DNA of 64,000 nucleotides, from positions 248,001 to 312,000 of the forward strand of contig JAEPQH010000001.1 of the NCBI GenBank assembly GCA_017640605.1, written 5' to 3'. This document shows, one piece after another, positions 45,395 to 54,616 of this stretch. This DNA comes from Balneolaceae bacterium. GTDB lineage: Bacteria; Bacteroidota; Rhodothermia; Balneolales; Balneolaceae. How positions within the stretch are numbered: the stretch's first letter is position 1; every line of letters starts with the position of its first letter. The position numbers were made by a program, and so were the translations under genes. The notes beneath the pieces were generated by a model. That model was not told the origin of the DNA, did not search any database, and worked only from the letters and a program-made list of their open reading frames with translations.

Positions 45395-45937
45395 ATGGAT
45401 CAACAACTACAAACCATGATTAACAACATGCCGGAGAAAACAGGCAAATCTCTGGATGAATGGAAATCCATTTTAAAAGAAAAAAGCTTTGCAAAACATG
45501 GTGAAGCTCTCAATTATCTAAAGAAAGAACACGGTGTTTCTCATGGTTTTGCCAATACTATTGTTCACTTATCAAAAAATGATGAACAGGAAGAAGTTGA
45601 TTTAGTGGAAGCTCAGTTTAAAGGGAAAGAAAATTTACGCCCGATTTACGAACGCTTTAAGACAGAGGTATTAAAAATTGGTGATGATATTACCGTTGTG
45701 CCTAAGAAAACCACCGTTTCTTTCGTTCGAAAAAAGCAGTTCGCTCTTTTCAAACCCGCTACGAAAACGCGAGTAGATCTGGGGCTTAAACTTAAAGATC
45801 ATGAATTAACCAATCGCCTTGAAAACTCAGGCCCATTTGGGAGTATGTGTACACATCGGGTTCGTATTGAACAAACTGATGAAATTGATTCAGAATTACT
45901 TGGCTGGATCAAACAAGCTTATGATGCTGCCGGTTAA
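45395..45937 (+). CDS. DUF4287 + DUF5655 protein
   Basis: The 180-residue protein has a DUF4287 domain at about residues 1-60 (TGKSLDEWKSILKEK, HGEALNYLKKEHGVSHGFAN) and a DUF5655 domain at about 80-180 (YERFKTEVLKIGDDITVVPKKTTVSFVRKKQFA and the late GSMCTHRVRIEQTDEID, each split here). Both are small domains of unknown function often found together. I start at MDQQLQ; an upstream in-frame start gives an unrelated extension. It begins a run of four small codirectional genes. Confidence 0.85.
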   Translation: MDQQLQTMINNMPEKTGKSLDEWKSILKEKSFAKHGEALNYLKKEHGVSHGFANTIVHLSKNDEQEEVDLVEAQFKGKENLRPIYERFKTEVLKIGDDITVVPKKTTVSFVRKKQFALFKPATKTRVDLGLKLKDHELTNRLENSGPFGSMCTHRVRIEQTDEIDSELLGWIKQAYDAAG

Positions 45938-45952
45938 TCAATTCTTAGAAGT

Positions 45953-46372
45953 TTGGATCTTAGAAGTCCCTCCCTTATCGAAAACGTTGTAAATGGATAT
46001 CCGGCATCTGTTCAGCTTCGATTTGAAGAATTCAGGCAATTAATCACAGAAGTAGCGTCCAATATCGAAGATTTAAAAAGGCTTGATGAAGAGATTAAAT
46101 GGGGTGAACCCAGCTATAAATCTAATATTGGCAGTCCGGTAAGGTTCGGATGGAGTAGTAAACGACCGGATCAGTTTGGGATTTATTTCGTGTGTTCCAC
46201 ATCACTGGTTGAGACCTTCCAAAAAGTATTTCCCGGTGTTTTTACTTTGGATGGAAATCGTGGACTTATTTTCGATATCAACTTAGCACTCTCCCGTGAA
46301 CCACTCGAACGCTGCCTCGAAGCTGCGTTGAGGTACAAAAAGTTGAAAGATTTACCCTTTTTGGGATTATAA
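45953..46372 (+). CDS. DUF1801 domain protein
   Basis: A 139-residue protein with the DUF1801 fold (iron chaperone/YdhG type): RFEEFRQLITEVASN, DEEIKWGEPSYKS, FGWSSKRPDQFGIYF. Family members are small soluble proteins of uncertain role. The only reasonable start is TTG, 15 bp after the DUF5655 gene stop, so it probably shares its transcript. Confidence 0.8.
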   Translation: MDLRSPSLIENVVNGYPASVQLRFEEFRQLITEVASNIEDLKRLDEEIKWGEPSYKSNIGSPVRFGWSSKRPDQFGIYFVCSTSLVETFQKVFPGVFTLDGNRGLIFDINLALSREPLERCLEAALRYKKLKDLPFLGL

Positions 46373-46487
46373 TTATCAATTAGTTAATCATCTATTACTC
46401 CTACTCACCTACGCTACTTCGAACTTTAACCGATAATTTACTTAATTGTGCATTCAAGCTTTAAAGTGAACTAATTTAAAGACTACT

Positions 46488-46724
46488 ATGAAAACGATGA
46501 CCTGCAAACAACTAGGTGGCGCTTGCGATCTTACCTTCAGTGCTGAATCTTTTGAAGAAATCGCGGAATTGAGTAAACGTCATGGCATGGAAATGTTTGA
46601 ACAGAAAGATGTTGCCCATTTAAAAATGATGGCTAAAATGAAACAAATGGCTGAAAAACCGGGAGCATTCGAAACATGGATGGACGAGAAAAAGGCATTA
46701 TTTGATAGCTTACCTCACCAATAA
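46488..46724 (+). CDS. DUF1059-like small protein
   Basis: A 78-residue protein beginning MTCKQLGGACDLTFSAESFEE, the C-x-Q/D-LGG-x-C-D pattern of DUF1059 proteins. The rest is a Met- and Lys-rich helix (MMAKMKQMAEKPGAFETW). Two Cys could bind metal. It precedes a dihydrofolate reductase-family gene by 14 bp. Confidence 0.75.
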   Translation: MKTMTCKQLGGACDLTFSAESFEEIAELSKRHGMEMFEQKDVAHLKMMAKMKQMAEKPGAFETWMDEKKALFDSLPHQ

Positions 46725-46738
46725 TCAGGATTATTGTA

Positions 46739-47281
46739 TTGTCCAGAAAGTTGATTCTTTACATTTCTATGAGTCTGGATGGCTTTATTGCTACCCCCGA
46801 TGATTCTCTTGAATTTCTGAATCCATTTATGATTGATAGTGAAGATTATGGGTACTCAGAATTCACCTCAACCGTAGACACTTACCTTGTTGGCCGTAAA
46901 ACCTATGACGTAGTTTGCACCTTAACCGGTGGCACTTTCCCTCCTGCTGAACAATTTCAGTGCTATGTACTATCTAAATCACGGAGTGGCTCAGAAAATG
47001 GCATTACTTATTACAATGGCAACTTAAATGAACTTATTGATCAGCTAAAAAACTCATCTGGCAAACATATTTATTGCGATGGTGGTGGACACTTAGTTCG
47101 TGAACTCTTAGAAATCGATGCCATTGATGAGTTCATCATTACAGTGTTACCTATTCTTTTAGGCAAGGGAAAGCGATTATTTCCCGGTGCAGATTCCGGT
47201 CTTCTCTCACTACATGCTCATGAGCCTAAGAAATATGGAAATGGGTTAATTCAACTTCGATATTCCTGTGAAAATCGCTGA
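46739..47281 (+). CDS. Dihydrofolate reductase-family protein (RibD C-terminal type)
   Basis: A 180-residue protein: LILYISMSLDGFIATPDDS at the N-terminus, TYLVGRKTYDVV, IYCDGGGHLVRELLEIDAIDEFIITVLPILLG near the end (split here), the usual YyaP/YwjB-like layout of the RibD_C domain. It should bind NADPH; the substrate is unknown. TTG is the likely start. Confidence 0.85.
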   Translation: MSRKLILYISMSLDGFIATPDDSLEFLNPFMIDSEDYGYSEFTSTVDTYLVGRKTYDVVCTLTGGTFPPAEQFQCYVLSKSRSGSENGITYYNGNLNELIDQLKNSSGKHIYCDGGGHLVRELLEIDAIDEFIITVLPILLGKGKRLFPGADSGLLSLHAHEPKKYGNGLIQLRYSCENR

Positions 47282-47338
47282 TTGGCTATTGGAATGGAGC
47301 TGAATTAGAACTCTTTGAAGTTCTATAAATTCACAAAA

Positions 47339-47364
47339 AAAGCCGATGCTTCCACATCGGCTTT
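47339..47364. terminator. Bidirectional intrinsic terminator
   Basis: AAAGCCGATG-CTTCCA-CATCGGCTTT: perfect 10 bp stem with A-run before and T-run after, between the convergent RibD-like gene and fasciclin gene. Confidence 0.9.
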
Positions 47365-47392
47365 CTCATTTAAACAGTAACGAAGTGTATTC

Positions 47393-47908
47393 TTAGTTAG
47401 CTGATGCTAAAGCTTTTTTGATGCTTGGTGGTAAAATTACGGTGTCAATTACATGTACTACACCGTTGCTTGCCATAATATTTGCAGCAGTAACATTCGC
47501 ATTATCGATCATTACTTTTCCGTAATTAATATCTACGGTAATTTTACTGCCTTCAACTGTCTTGGCGGTCATTCCATCGCTTAAATCGGTAGACTTTACT
47601 TTGCCCGGCACTACGTGGTACGTTAATACAGCTACAAGAGCGTCTTTATTTTCCGGCTTAAGTAGATTTTCTACAACTCCTTCAGGAAGCTTAGCAAATG
47701 CTTCGTTGGTGGGCGCAAATACTGTAAATGGACCGTCGCCTTGTAAGGTTTCAACTAAACCGCCAGCTTGAACTGCGGCCACTAATGTTGAAAGAGACTC
47801 GGTTCCAACAGCTAATTCTACGATGTCTTTGTTTTGAGCTTGTGTATTTGAAAGACTGAATGCCAATAGTAATGCAAACAGACCTGCGGTGATTTTAGAT
47901 AACTTCAT
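47393..47908 (-). CDS. Fasciclin (FAS1) domain protein
   Basis: A 171-residue exported protein (signal cleaved near TQAQ) with one FAS1 domain: the H1 motif [19 protein letters not shown] and H2-like [13 protein letters not shown], ending in [20 protein letters not shown]1 proteins mediate adhesion or extracellular matrix contact. It follows an anti-sigma/ECF-sigma pair on the same strand, a recurring arrangement in which the sigma factor controls the fasciclin gene. Confidence 0.93.
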   Translation of the reverse strand: MKLSKITAGLFALLLAFSLSNTQAQNKDIVELAVGTESLSTLVAAVQAGGLVETLQGDGPFTVFAPTNEAFAKLPEGVVENLLKPENKDALVAVLTYHVVPGKVKSTDLSDGMTAKTVEGSKITVDINYGKVMIDNANVTAANIMASNGVVHVIDTVILPPSIKKALASAN

Positions 47909-47993
47909 GATGAATAGTTTTAGTTGTTCTAGGTTAAAGTTACTGTAGGTACGAAGCTCGCACCCCGTTTGGATTTCCTAGAACAAAAAAAAT

Positions 47994-48770
47994 TTATGAA
48001 GTTGCTTTTCCGCTTAGATAGGCGCGCTCCACGGTGGCTGTTTCAGAGCCGCCCTCTTCTTCGAGCGTTACATTCAACGATTCAAAATCGCCTTCGAATA
48101 CAGTAAGATGCTGCAAGCTTTTATTATGATGGAAAACTCCAATATTGTGCATATGTCCATCACGATCTGCCCATAATTGATACTGATGCCCACTCGGCGG
48201 AACAGGAAGATCTCCTATTTTGATATACACGTCGCGTGTTTGCTCGTTGATATAAACCGTTGCATGCGATTTTGGAGAAACATCCAGTCCATAAAGAGCA
48301 ATTTCCATGTTAGCCGCGCTGGTTACAACATCCAATTGGCTTGAAAGAGTAGCAATTTGTTGATTTGCCTGAGCCTGTTCATTTTGAACAGTTTGAAGCT
48401 CGTTAAAAAAGTATCCGTTAACCCCAACACTAATTAGTAGAGCGATAGAAGCAACTATTTTATACCAGTCTCTTGTACTGGAAACTGTTTCAGCTTTTTC
48501 AGTATTGGTTGATGTAGCTTCTCTTGATGCCTCAGATTCAGAGGGTTCTTTCTGAATATCAGCTAGTGCTTTAGTTAAAATTGAAGAAGATGGTGCTTTA
48601 CCAACTTGTCGAGCATAATTATTTATCGAACTACGAATGGCATCGATTTCCTGTTTTACTTCAGGATGATGTGTTGCGTATTCTTCAACTTGTTGAGCTT
48701 CGGTTTCCGATAATAAACCGCTCACATAAAGCTCCAGTATTCCGGAATCTATGTAGGCTTTGAAATCCAT
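47994..48770 (-). CDS. RskA-type anti-sigma factor
   Basis: The 258-residue protein has an N-terminal cytosolic anti-sigma domain (YIDSGILELYVSGLLSETEAQQVEEYA, split), one membrane helix at about residues 105-122 (IVASIALLISVGVNGYFF) and a periplasmic RskA domain with coiled-coil start (QTVQNEQAQANQQIATLSSQ) and the block GHQYQLWADRDGHMHNIGVF. It should hold the adjacent sigma factor inactive until cleaved or triggered. Its start lies 3 bp after the sigma gene. Confidence 0.88.
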   Translation of the reverse strand: MDFKAYIDSGILELYVSGLLSETEAQQVEEYATHHPEVKQEIDAIRSSINNYARQVGKAPSSSILTKALADIQKEPSESEASREATSTNTEKAETVSSTRDWYKIVASIALLISVGVNGYFFNELQTVQNEQAQANQQIATLSSQLDVVTSAANMEIALYGLDVSPKSHATVYINEQTRDVYIKIGDLPVPPSGHQYQLWADRDGHMHNIGVFHHNKSLQHLTVFEGDFESLNVTLEEEGGSETATVERAYLSGKATS

Positions 48771-48773
48771 GAG

Positions 48774-49328
48774 TTAGAAAATACGTCTAAGTGTGCTAAT
48801 TGCCTTACGCATTCTTGTTTTTACAGTACCAAGTGGTAGATTTAATTCTTGTGATATTTCTTTTTGAGTATATCCTTGAAAGTATGCCATATCAATTAAA
48901 CAGCGTTGAGCGTCGGGAAGTTGATTCACCGACTCCCAAACGCCGTTTTTTCGCTCTTGAACACTCTTCTGATGAATAGCCTCACCATTAAATACGAAGT
49001 TATCTACGCTTTCGGATTTCCTAGATCGTAAAAAATCTTTTCCCCGTGTTTCATCGATGGCAGCATTTTTACTGATTCGTATCAACCATGTGTATAAACC
49101 AGCTTTTTGCGGATTAAATGAATCCCCTTTCTCCCAAATTTTTACCAGCACTTTTTGAAGTACATCTTCGGCAACGGCTTCATTTTTAACCACCGATCGA
49201 ATTACATTCATCATTGCCAATGAATAATTTTCAAAGATAAGTTCGATGGCTCTATCATTTTTCGCGTGTAAATATCTTACAATTTGATCTTCAACGCTGA
49301 TAGAAAGTATGGGTACGGGGTGTGACAC
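48774..49328 (-). CDS. ECF RNA polymerase sigma factor (SigK-like)
   Basis: A 184-residue ECF sigma factor: region 2 (YSLAMMNVIRSVVKNEAVAEDVLQKVLVKIW, split; GLYTWLIRISKNAAIDETR) and region 4 (LIDMAYFQGYTQKEISQELNLPLGTVKTRMRKAI, split). The GTVKTR recognition helix is typical. GTG is the only suitable start. It forms one unit with the RskA anti-sigma factor and the fasciclin gene. Confidence 0.92.
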   Translation of the reverse strand: MSHPVPILSISVEDQIVRYLHAKNDRAIELIFENYSLAMMNVIRSVVKNEAVAEDVLQKVLVKIWEKGDSFNPQKAGLYTWLIRISKNAAIDETRGKDFLRSRKSESVDNFVFNGEAIHQKSVQERKNGVWESVNQLPDAQRCLIDMAYFQGYTQKEISQELNLPLGTVKTRMRKAISTLRRIF

Positions 49329-49402
49329 AGAAAAAGTTTGATTATCTGATCAACCCACAATGTTTTGCAAATCATTCCAATGTACTATCTCTGATGGTAA
49401 AC

Positions 49403-50794
49403 TTAATTATTGATCTGAGAATCCATCCACTCAATGCGAGCTTCAATCCAGCTTTTTATATACTCAATTTCGTCCTCATAGGTCTCTCCCACAAAGGAGT
49501 TAAACACCACCTGCTCTCCCAGAATATCCCATCGCTCAAAATTCCGCTTGATTGCACCTGAGCTATTTAATTCGTTTGCATAATTATCAATTCTTGCATG
49601 AATGTTTGCTACACTTAGTGTATTAGATCGTAAACTATTCCAGCGAGATTGTAATGCATTTTGAAAGCTCGGATCAGAAAAAATGCTTTCCCAATAAAAT
49701 GGAATCAACCATAAATCGTCGGGATAATTTTGATTGTAGTCAATCACCCAACCTTCGGTAGCACTTCGTCCGTCATTCCCTAATGCTATGTTAAAATCCC
49801 AAATGGGTCCCATTTTCAGTTTTTCGCTTTTGTCTTTATGCAGATACGTGCTCAAACGATATGCATCCGGATTTCCACTCAATTCATTCAGAATAAAGTG
49901 ATCTACAAAGCTGTCGATATCGATGTAGTTCTGATAAGCTAATTGATGCTCATTATTGATTATGGCTGTTTCAAATTCTTGGATATATGTTTGAATGTAG
50001 TTTTTTTGCTCTGCAGTGATGTCAGCGGCGCTCGGGTCTTCGTACAGATAATAGGTTTCTTCCCCTCGTTTAGCTCCATAAGCCGAGTATTCTAACTCAT
50101 TCCCATATACTCCATATTCCGATCTAAAGCTTATTTCCTGTGTATATTCATGATCACCCGACCAATCTTCATCATCAGAATCACCGGCAGTTTTATCAAT
50201 TTTCAGAATATAGCCACCGGTTAAGTCTTCCCCGGAATTTTCGGATGGCCTTAAGTTTGATAATGCCAATCGGTTGTCATCGCGCTTTATTTTTTCCATA
50301 AAAACATACACACCTTCATACTCTCCATTCACCTCGACTTCTGTAAAAAAACCACGGCTCGCATATCCTCCAATTTCTCTAGCCAGATCGTACATTAGTA
50401 TGTTACGCATCAAAGTTTTATCGCTGTAGGGTCCATATAATACCCAGTCTTCTTCTTCGGGCAAGCTGTTAATGCTCACATCAATATCATTGCCATTTTC
50501 ATCCCAGGTTTCAATTGCGAAGGATTTCTTATCAAAAAGCCGCCGAGAAGTCGAGCCTCTTAATTCTATCCCAATAGTTCCGGTGAAAATCATTTCTTCA
50601 GCGACGGTCACATTCATCGTAGCCATAATTTTTGGCTCATCTACGATCTCTTGTCCATCAGTGAGTATACTTATCTTAGGAATTTCTTCTACGGGCAAAG
50701 GTTCGGGCCCGGTTGTGTCGGTTTTACATGCAACTGATGTAATCAGAATTAATAGCACGCATTGTAAACTTCTCCATCGACAAGCCATATTCAT
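49403..50794 (-). CDS. CotH kinase-family lipoprotein
   Basis: The 463-residue protein is lipidated (signal ending TSVAC, Cys23). The CotH domain covers the rest: IELRGSTSRRLFDKKSFAIE, LYGPYSDKTLMRNILMYDL, YVFMEKIKRD, GGYILKIDKT and the metal-site GPIWDFNIALGN. In spores CotH is an atypical protein kinase; in Bacteroidota such proteins are surface lipoproteins of unknown target. The 5' end overlaps the GNAT gene by 4 bp. Confidence 0.9.
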   Translation of the reverse strand: MNMACRWRSLQCVLLILITSVACKTDTTGPEPLPVEEIPKISILTDGQEIVDEPKIMATMNVTVAEEMIFTGTIGIELRGSTSRRLFDKKSFAIETWDENGNDIDVSINSLPEEEDWVLYGPYSDKTLMRNILMYDLAREIGGYASRGFFTEVEVNGEYEGVYVFMEKIKRDDNRLALSNLRPSENSGEDLTGGYILKIDKTAGDSDDEDWSGDHEYTQEISFRSEYGVYGNELEYSAYGAKRGEETYYLYEDPSAADITAEQKNYIQTYIQEFETAIINNEHQLAYQNYIDIDSFVDHFILNELSGNPDAYRLSTYLHKDKSEKLKMGPIWDFNIALGNDGRSATEGWVIDYNQNYPDDLWLIPFYWESIFSDPSFQNALQSRWNSLRSNTLSVANIHARIDNYANELNSSGAIKRNFERWDILGEQVVFNSFVGETYEDEIEYIKSWIEARIEWMDSQINN

Positions 50795-51282
50795 AAGCCT
50801 TTGTTTAGATTCTTAACCATTAAACTTACCCACTTTTTACCTCCTTCCGAAGATTGCTGAGCAACTTCTTTAAAACCCAATTTTTGATGAAATGTTATCG
50901 AACCTGGATTTGGGGGCTTTAAGTTTACCTCGCAGGTAACTCGCTCTTCGTCGCTATGTTCCATCAAGTATGCATACAATTTGGAGCCAATTTTCTTTCC
51001 TTGGTGTTCTTCTGCTACCACAATTCGGTCTACATAATCAAAGCTTTGATAGTGCGCTGAGAAATATCGGTAATTTTCGGAATCATAGGTTTTTCCAGGC
51101 CCGAGCACAATCAAAAATGCTGCTAGTTCATTATCAATCTCCACTACCAAAAAAAACGAGCTTATCCTCATAAAAGCTTCAAAATCGCTGATTGGAATAC
51201 TATTTACATGAGGAAGAGCTTGTTCATTTAGTGAATGTATCGAAGATAAATCGGAATGTTTTACGGGACGAATTAACATCAA
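50791..51282 (-). CDS. GNAT family N-acetyltransferase
   Basis: A 163-residue acetyltransferase: VDRIVVAEEHQGKKIGSKLYAYL holds the acetyl-CoA site (QGKKIGSK), followed by CEVNLKPPNPGSITFHQKLGF. The pattern NPxSxxFHxKLGF is shared with predicted amino-acid- or puromycin-type GNATs. Its stop overlaps the CotH start (ATGA-type coupling), so the pair is one transcript. Confidence 0.87.
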   Translation of the reverse strand: MMLIRPVKHSDLSSIHSLNEQALPHVNSIPISDFEAFMRISSFFLVVEIDNELAAFLIVLGPGKTYDSENYRYFSAHYQSFDYVDRIVVAEEHQGKKIGSKLYAYLMEHSDEERVTCEVNLKPPNPGSITFHQKLGFKEVAQQSSEGGKKWVSLMVKNLNKGL

Positions 51283-51457
51283 TGGTTGCTGGGTTTTCTT
51301 TACTTACATCAGAAGAATGTAGGATTCGTTCTACTTCTATAAAACCGAAATCGGAAACAAATGGTAAATGAAGGATTTTCTTTAGGCTAAAGCACTTCAT
51401 GTTATCCTATGTACTTCGAATCTGCTATATTCAGCCACTCACTCAGAAACTATTTGT

Positions 51458-52723
51458 ATGGCAGATTCCGTAGAATCAAAACTTATTTCCACCCAAGAAA
51501 TAGACGAAGCAGCTGAAACGCTTCGTGGTATTGCGACCCACACTCCTGTTCAGGAAAATATTTTACTTTCTGATGAAATAGGTGCGAACATCTGGCTGAA
51601 GCGGGAAGATTTACAAGTGGTTCGGAGTTATAAAATTCGAGGTGCTTACAACAAAATTCAAAGCCTTTCGGAAAAAGAACTCGAGCATGGTGTTGTATGT
51701 GCAAGTGCCGGCAACCACGCTCAAGGAGTAGCTTTAGCTTGTTTCAAAAAGAAGATTCATGGCACCATTTTTATGCCGAATACCACACCGGCTCAAAAAG
51801 TGAAACAAGTAAAAATGTTCGGGAAAGACTTTGTTACCGTTGTTTTGGAAGGCGACACTTTTGATGATTCTTTTGCAAAAGCAGCTACCTTTTGTAGCGA
51901 AAAAGGCGCTGCTTTTATACCACCTTTCAATGATCCCAAAATAATTGCCGGACAAGGAACTGTTGGCAAAGAAGTGCTTGAGGACATGCAAGAGCCCATC
52001 GATTATTTGTTGGTTCCGGTAGGTGGTGGTGGACTTTCGGCCGGAATGGGTTCCTACTTTAAAGCTGTTTCGCCGGATACCAAGATTATTGGTATTGAAC
52101 CAGCTGGCGCTCCTGCAATGCAAAAATCGATGGAACTTGGCGAAATAATTACCCTGCCAAACATCGATAAATTTGTGGATGGTGCGGCAGTACAGCGAGT
52201 TGGTGACATCACTTTTGAAATATGCCGTGAAGTGCTGGATCGTGTTATTACCATTCCGGAAGGCATGATATGTGGCACTATTCTTAAAATGTACAACGAG
52301 CAAGCCATTGTTGTAGAACCGGCCGGAGCTCTGGCCATTAGTGCACTGGAAATCTTAAAAGAGGAATTAACAGGCAAAACAGTAGTATGTGTTGTATCAG
52401 GAAGCAATAACGACATTACTCGAACCGCAGAAATAAATGAGCGCTGGTTAATGTATCAGGGGTTGAAACACTATTTTATTGTTGATTTTCCGCAACGTGC
52501 GGGTGCCTTAATGGAATTTCTGAGTGATGTGCTTGGCCCGGATGATGACATCACATATTTCGAGTATTCGAAAAAAACCAATCGAGAATTAGGTCCGGCC
52601 TTGATTGGCTTAGAGTTGCAAGACAAGCACGATCTAGAGCCGTTGATTGAACGAATGAAAACCAAGAATCTAAGTTTTGAATACGTGAATGACCAGCCAA
52701 GACTATTTAGGTTTTTGACTTGA
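51458..52723 (+). CDS. ilvA: Threonine ammonia-lyase (biosynthetic threonine dehydratase)
   Basis: The 421-residue fold-type II PLP enzyme has the Schiff-base Lys in VVRSYKIRGAYNK, the SAGNHAQGVA loop, and the phosphate-binding GGGGLSAGM. The C-terminal about 85 residues (FPQRAGALMEFLSDVLGPDD onward) are a single ACT-like domain for isoleucine control. It makes 2-oxobutyrate for the isoleucine branch served by the ilv operon 9 kb away. It stands alone with no leader peptide or terminator visible upstream, unlike ilvD. Confidence 0.94.
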   Translation: MADSVESKLISTQEIDEAAETLRGIATHTPVQENILLSDEIGANIWLKREDLQVVRSYKIRGAYNKIQSLSEKELEHGVVCASAGNHAQGVALACFKKKIHGTIFMPNTTPAQKVKQVKMFGKDFVTVVLEGDTFDDSFAKAATFCSEKGAAFIPPFNDPKIIAGQGTVGKEVLEDMQEPIDYLLVPVGGGGLSAGMGSYFKAVSPDTKIIGIEPAGAPAMQKSMELGEIITLPNIDKFVDGAAVQRVGDITFEICREVLDRVITIPEGMICGTILKMYNEQAIVVEPAGALAISALEILKEELTGKTVVCVVSGSNNDITRTAEINERWLMYQGLKHYFIVDFPQRAGALMEFLSDVLGPDDDITYFEYSKKTNRELGPALIGLELQDKHDLEPLIERMKTKNLSFEYVNDQPRLFRFLT

Positions 52724-52786
52724 TCTTCTTGTTGCCTTCCATCTAGAGGAGCATAATTTTGTGGGATATTTTTTGTTTATTCAGAT

Positions 52787-53014
52787 ATGAAAACAATCAC
52801 ACTTCAAATACCTGAGCATTTGGATGTTGATAAACGAGAAGCTTTAGAGGCTTTAACTACTCGTTTTTATCAACAAGGTAAATTGAGTTCTGGCCAATGC
52901 ACCGAACTTCTAAATCTTTCGAAGCAGGAATTTTTTGAATTACTTTCAAAATTTGATATTCCTGTGATTGATTACGATCCAAGTGAGCTTGAATCAGATG
53001 TCGACAATGTCTGA
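52787..53014 (+). CDS. UPF0175 family antitoxin-like protein
   Basis: A 75-residue protein: TITLQIPEHLDVDKREALEALTTRFYQQGKLSSGQ then CTELLNLSKQEFFELLSKFDIP, the UPF0175 layout with a DNA-binding helix-turn-helix. It is paired with a DUF3368 gene whose start lies inside its last codons. UPF0175/DUF3368 pairs are predicted type II toxin-antitoxin modules. Confidence 0.85.
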   Translation: MKTITLQIPEHLDVDKREALEALTTRFYQQGKLSSGQCTELLNLSKQEFFELLSKFDIPVIDYDPSELESDVDNV

Positions 53015-53456
53015 TGTTGTTGTATCCGATACAAGTTGCTTAATCCTACTTAGTAAAATTGAACAGCTTGAACTCTTGCAGGATCTTTTCGAGAAGATTT
53101 TGATAACTCCTGAGGTCGCTATTGAATATTCCGAAACCCTACCGGAATGGATTCATATTTCAGAATCGAATTCAAAGCTAATACCTGAACTTGACCATAA
53201 ATTAGACTCTGGAGAAGCCACAAGCATTCGATTGGCAAAGGAAAAGCGAGCCACTTTAATTTTTGACGAATTAAAAGGTCGTCGAATAGCTCAACAATAC
53301 AATCTAAAAATAACCGGTACACTTGGGATATTAATCAAGGCTAAACAGCTTAACAGAATTTCTACTTTGAAGCCTCTTTTAGATCAGCTTAAAGATCAAG
53401 GTTTTCGCATTTCAAACCGGTTATATAATCGCGCTCTCCAACTTGTAAACGAATAG
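52998..53456 (+). CDS. DUF3368 PIN-like toxin
   Basis: A 152-residue protein with the PIN-like fold of DUF3368: SDTSCLILLSKIEQLELL with the first acidic residue, DSGEATSIRLAKEK, LIFDELKGRRIAQ and GTLGILIKAKQL, matching the four acidic positions expected for metal-dependent RNA cleavage. Its start overlaps the UPF0175 stop by 17 bp (ATG of MSTMSD; a second ATG three codons later is possible). Together they form a toxin-antitoxin pair. Confidence 0.85.
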   Translation: MSTMSDVVVSDTSCLILLSKIEQLELLQDLFEKILITPEVAIEYSETLPEWIHISESNSKLIPELDHKLDSGEATSIRLAKEKRATLIFDELKGRRIAQQYNLKITGTLGILIKAKQLNRISTLKPLLDQLKDQGFRISNRLYNRALQLVNE

Positions 53457-53461
53457 AACTA

Positions 53462-54610
53462 ATGACCTCCCAAAAACATCTTTTTGATTTAGATCCCTCG
53501 GTTACCTATCTGAACTGTGCGTATATGTCGCCATTGATGAAATCAGTAGAGGAAGCCGGAATTAAAGGAATTCGTCGTAAGCTTCAGCCAAATCAGGTAT
53601 TGGGTAATGATTTTTTTACAGAGAGCGATCAACTGCGTGAAGAGTTTGGGCGCTTGATTAATTGTAAAGAAACCAATCGACTTGTCATTATTCCAAGTGT
53701 GTCCTACGGAATGGCTAATGTGGCAAACAATATTTCGCTTTCGCCAGGTGATGAGATACTGATTGTGGATGAGCAATTTCCGAGTAATGTGTATCCATGG
53801 ATGAGAATTGCAAAAGAAGCCCGCGCTATCATTAAAACAATATTGCCTCCAAAAGTTCTTGATAATCGCGGTAAGATTTGGAATCAACGGATTCTAGATG
53901 CTATAACTACAAAGACCAAGCTCGTAGCTTGTGGTCAAATACACTGGGCAGATGGCACACTGTTTGATTTAGTTTCCATCCGAAAAAGAACCTCAGAAGT
54001 TGGGGCACTTCTTGTGATAGATGGCACACAGAGTATTGGAGCGCTTCCCTTTGATCTCGCCGAAATAAAACCCGATGCGTTAATAGCAGCAGGTTATAAA
54101 TCGATGATGGGACCGTATAGCATTGGAATGGCCTATTATGGCTCTGCATTTGATGATGGTATTCCTATCGAAGAAAACTGGATTAACCGGTATGAAAGCG
54201 AGAATTTTGCTAATCTGGTAAACTACAACGAGCGTTATCAACCCGGAGCTTTGAGATATGAGGTAGGTGAACACAGCAATTTCATTCTTGTACCAATGTT
54301 GTTAGAAGCCCTCAAAATGCTGAATAACTGGAAACCTGAAAACATCCAAAGTTACTGTCAATCTCTTATATCAAACGCTGTTGATATACTTCGCGAACAT
54401 GGATACTGGATCGAAGATGAGGGATACCGGGCTACTAATTTATTTGGAATTCGTTTACCAAATAGCATTTCCATGAATGAAGCAAAAGAACGCCTTACCC
54501 GAGCCGGTGTATTTGTATCCTATCGCGGCGATTGCATTCGCGTTTCACCACAAATATATAATCAAAGCGAAGACATGGATGCTTTAGTCAACGCTTTGAT
54601 TAACTCTTAA
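53462..54610 (+). CDS. Class V aminotransferase-fold PLP enzyme
   Basis: A 382-residue protein of the aminotransferase class V/cysteine desulfurase fold: YLNCAYMSPL at the start, VIDGTQSIGALPFDL with the PLP-binding Asp and Gln, and the Schiff-base Lys in AAGYKSMMGPYS. The absence of a cysteine-rich catalytic loop argues against a desulfurase, and the PGALRYEVGEHSNF stretch resembles kynureninase- or isopenicillin-epimerase-like members. The substrate is open. It starts 5 bp after the toxin gene. Confidence 0.85.
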   Translation: MTSQKHLFDLDPSVTYLNCAYMSPLMKSVEEAGIKGIRRKLQPNQVLGNDFFTESDQLREEFGRLINCKETNRLVIIPSVSYGMANVANNISLSPGDEILIVDEQFPSNVYPWMRIAKEARAIIKTILPPKVLDNRGKIWNQRILDAITTKTKLVACGQIHWADGTLFDLVSIRKRTSEVGALLVIDGTQSIGALPFDLAEIKPDALIAAGYKSMMGPYSIGMAYYGSAFDDGIPIEENWINRYESENFANLVNYNERYQPGALRYEVGEHSNFILVPMLLEALKMLNNWKPENIQSYCQSLISNAVDILREHGYWIEDEGYRATNLFGIRLPNSISMNEAKERLTRAGVFVSYRGDCIRVSPQIYNQSEDMDALVNALINS

Positions 54611-54616
54611 AGCTGA

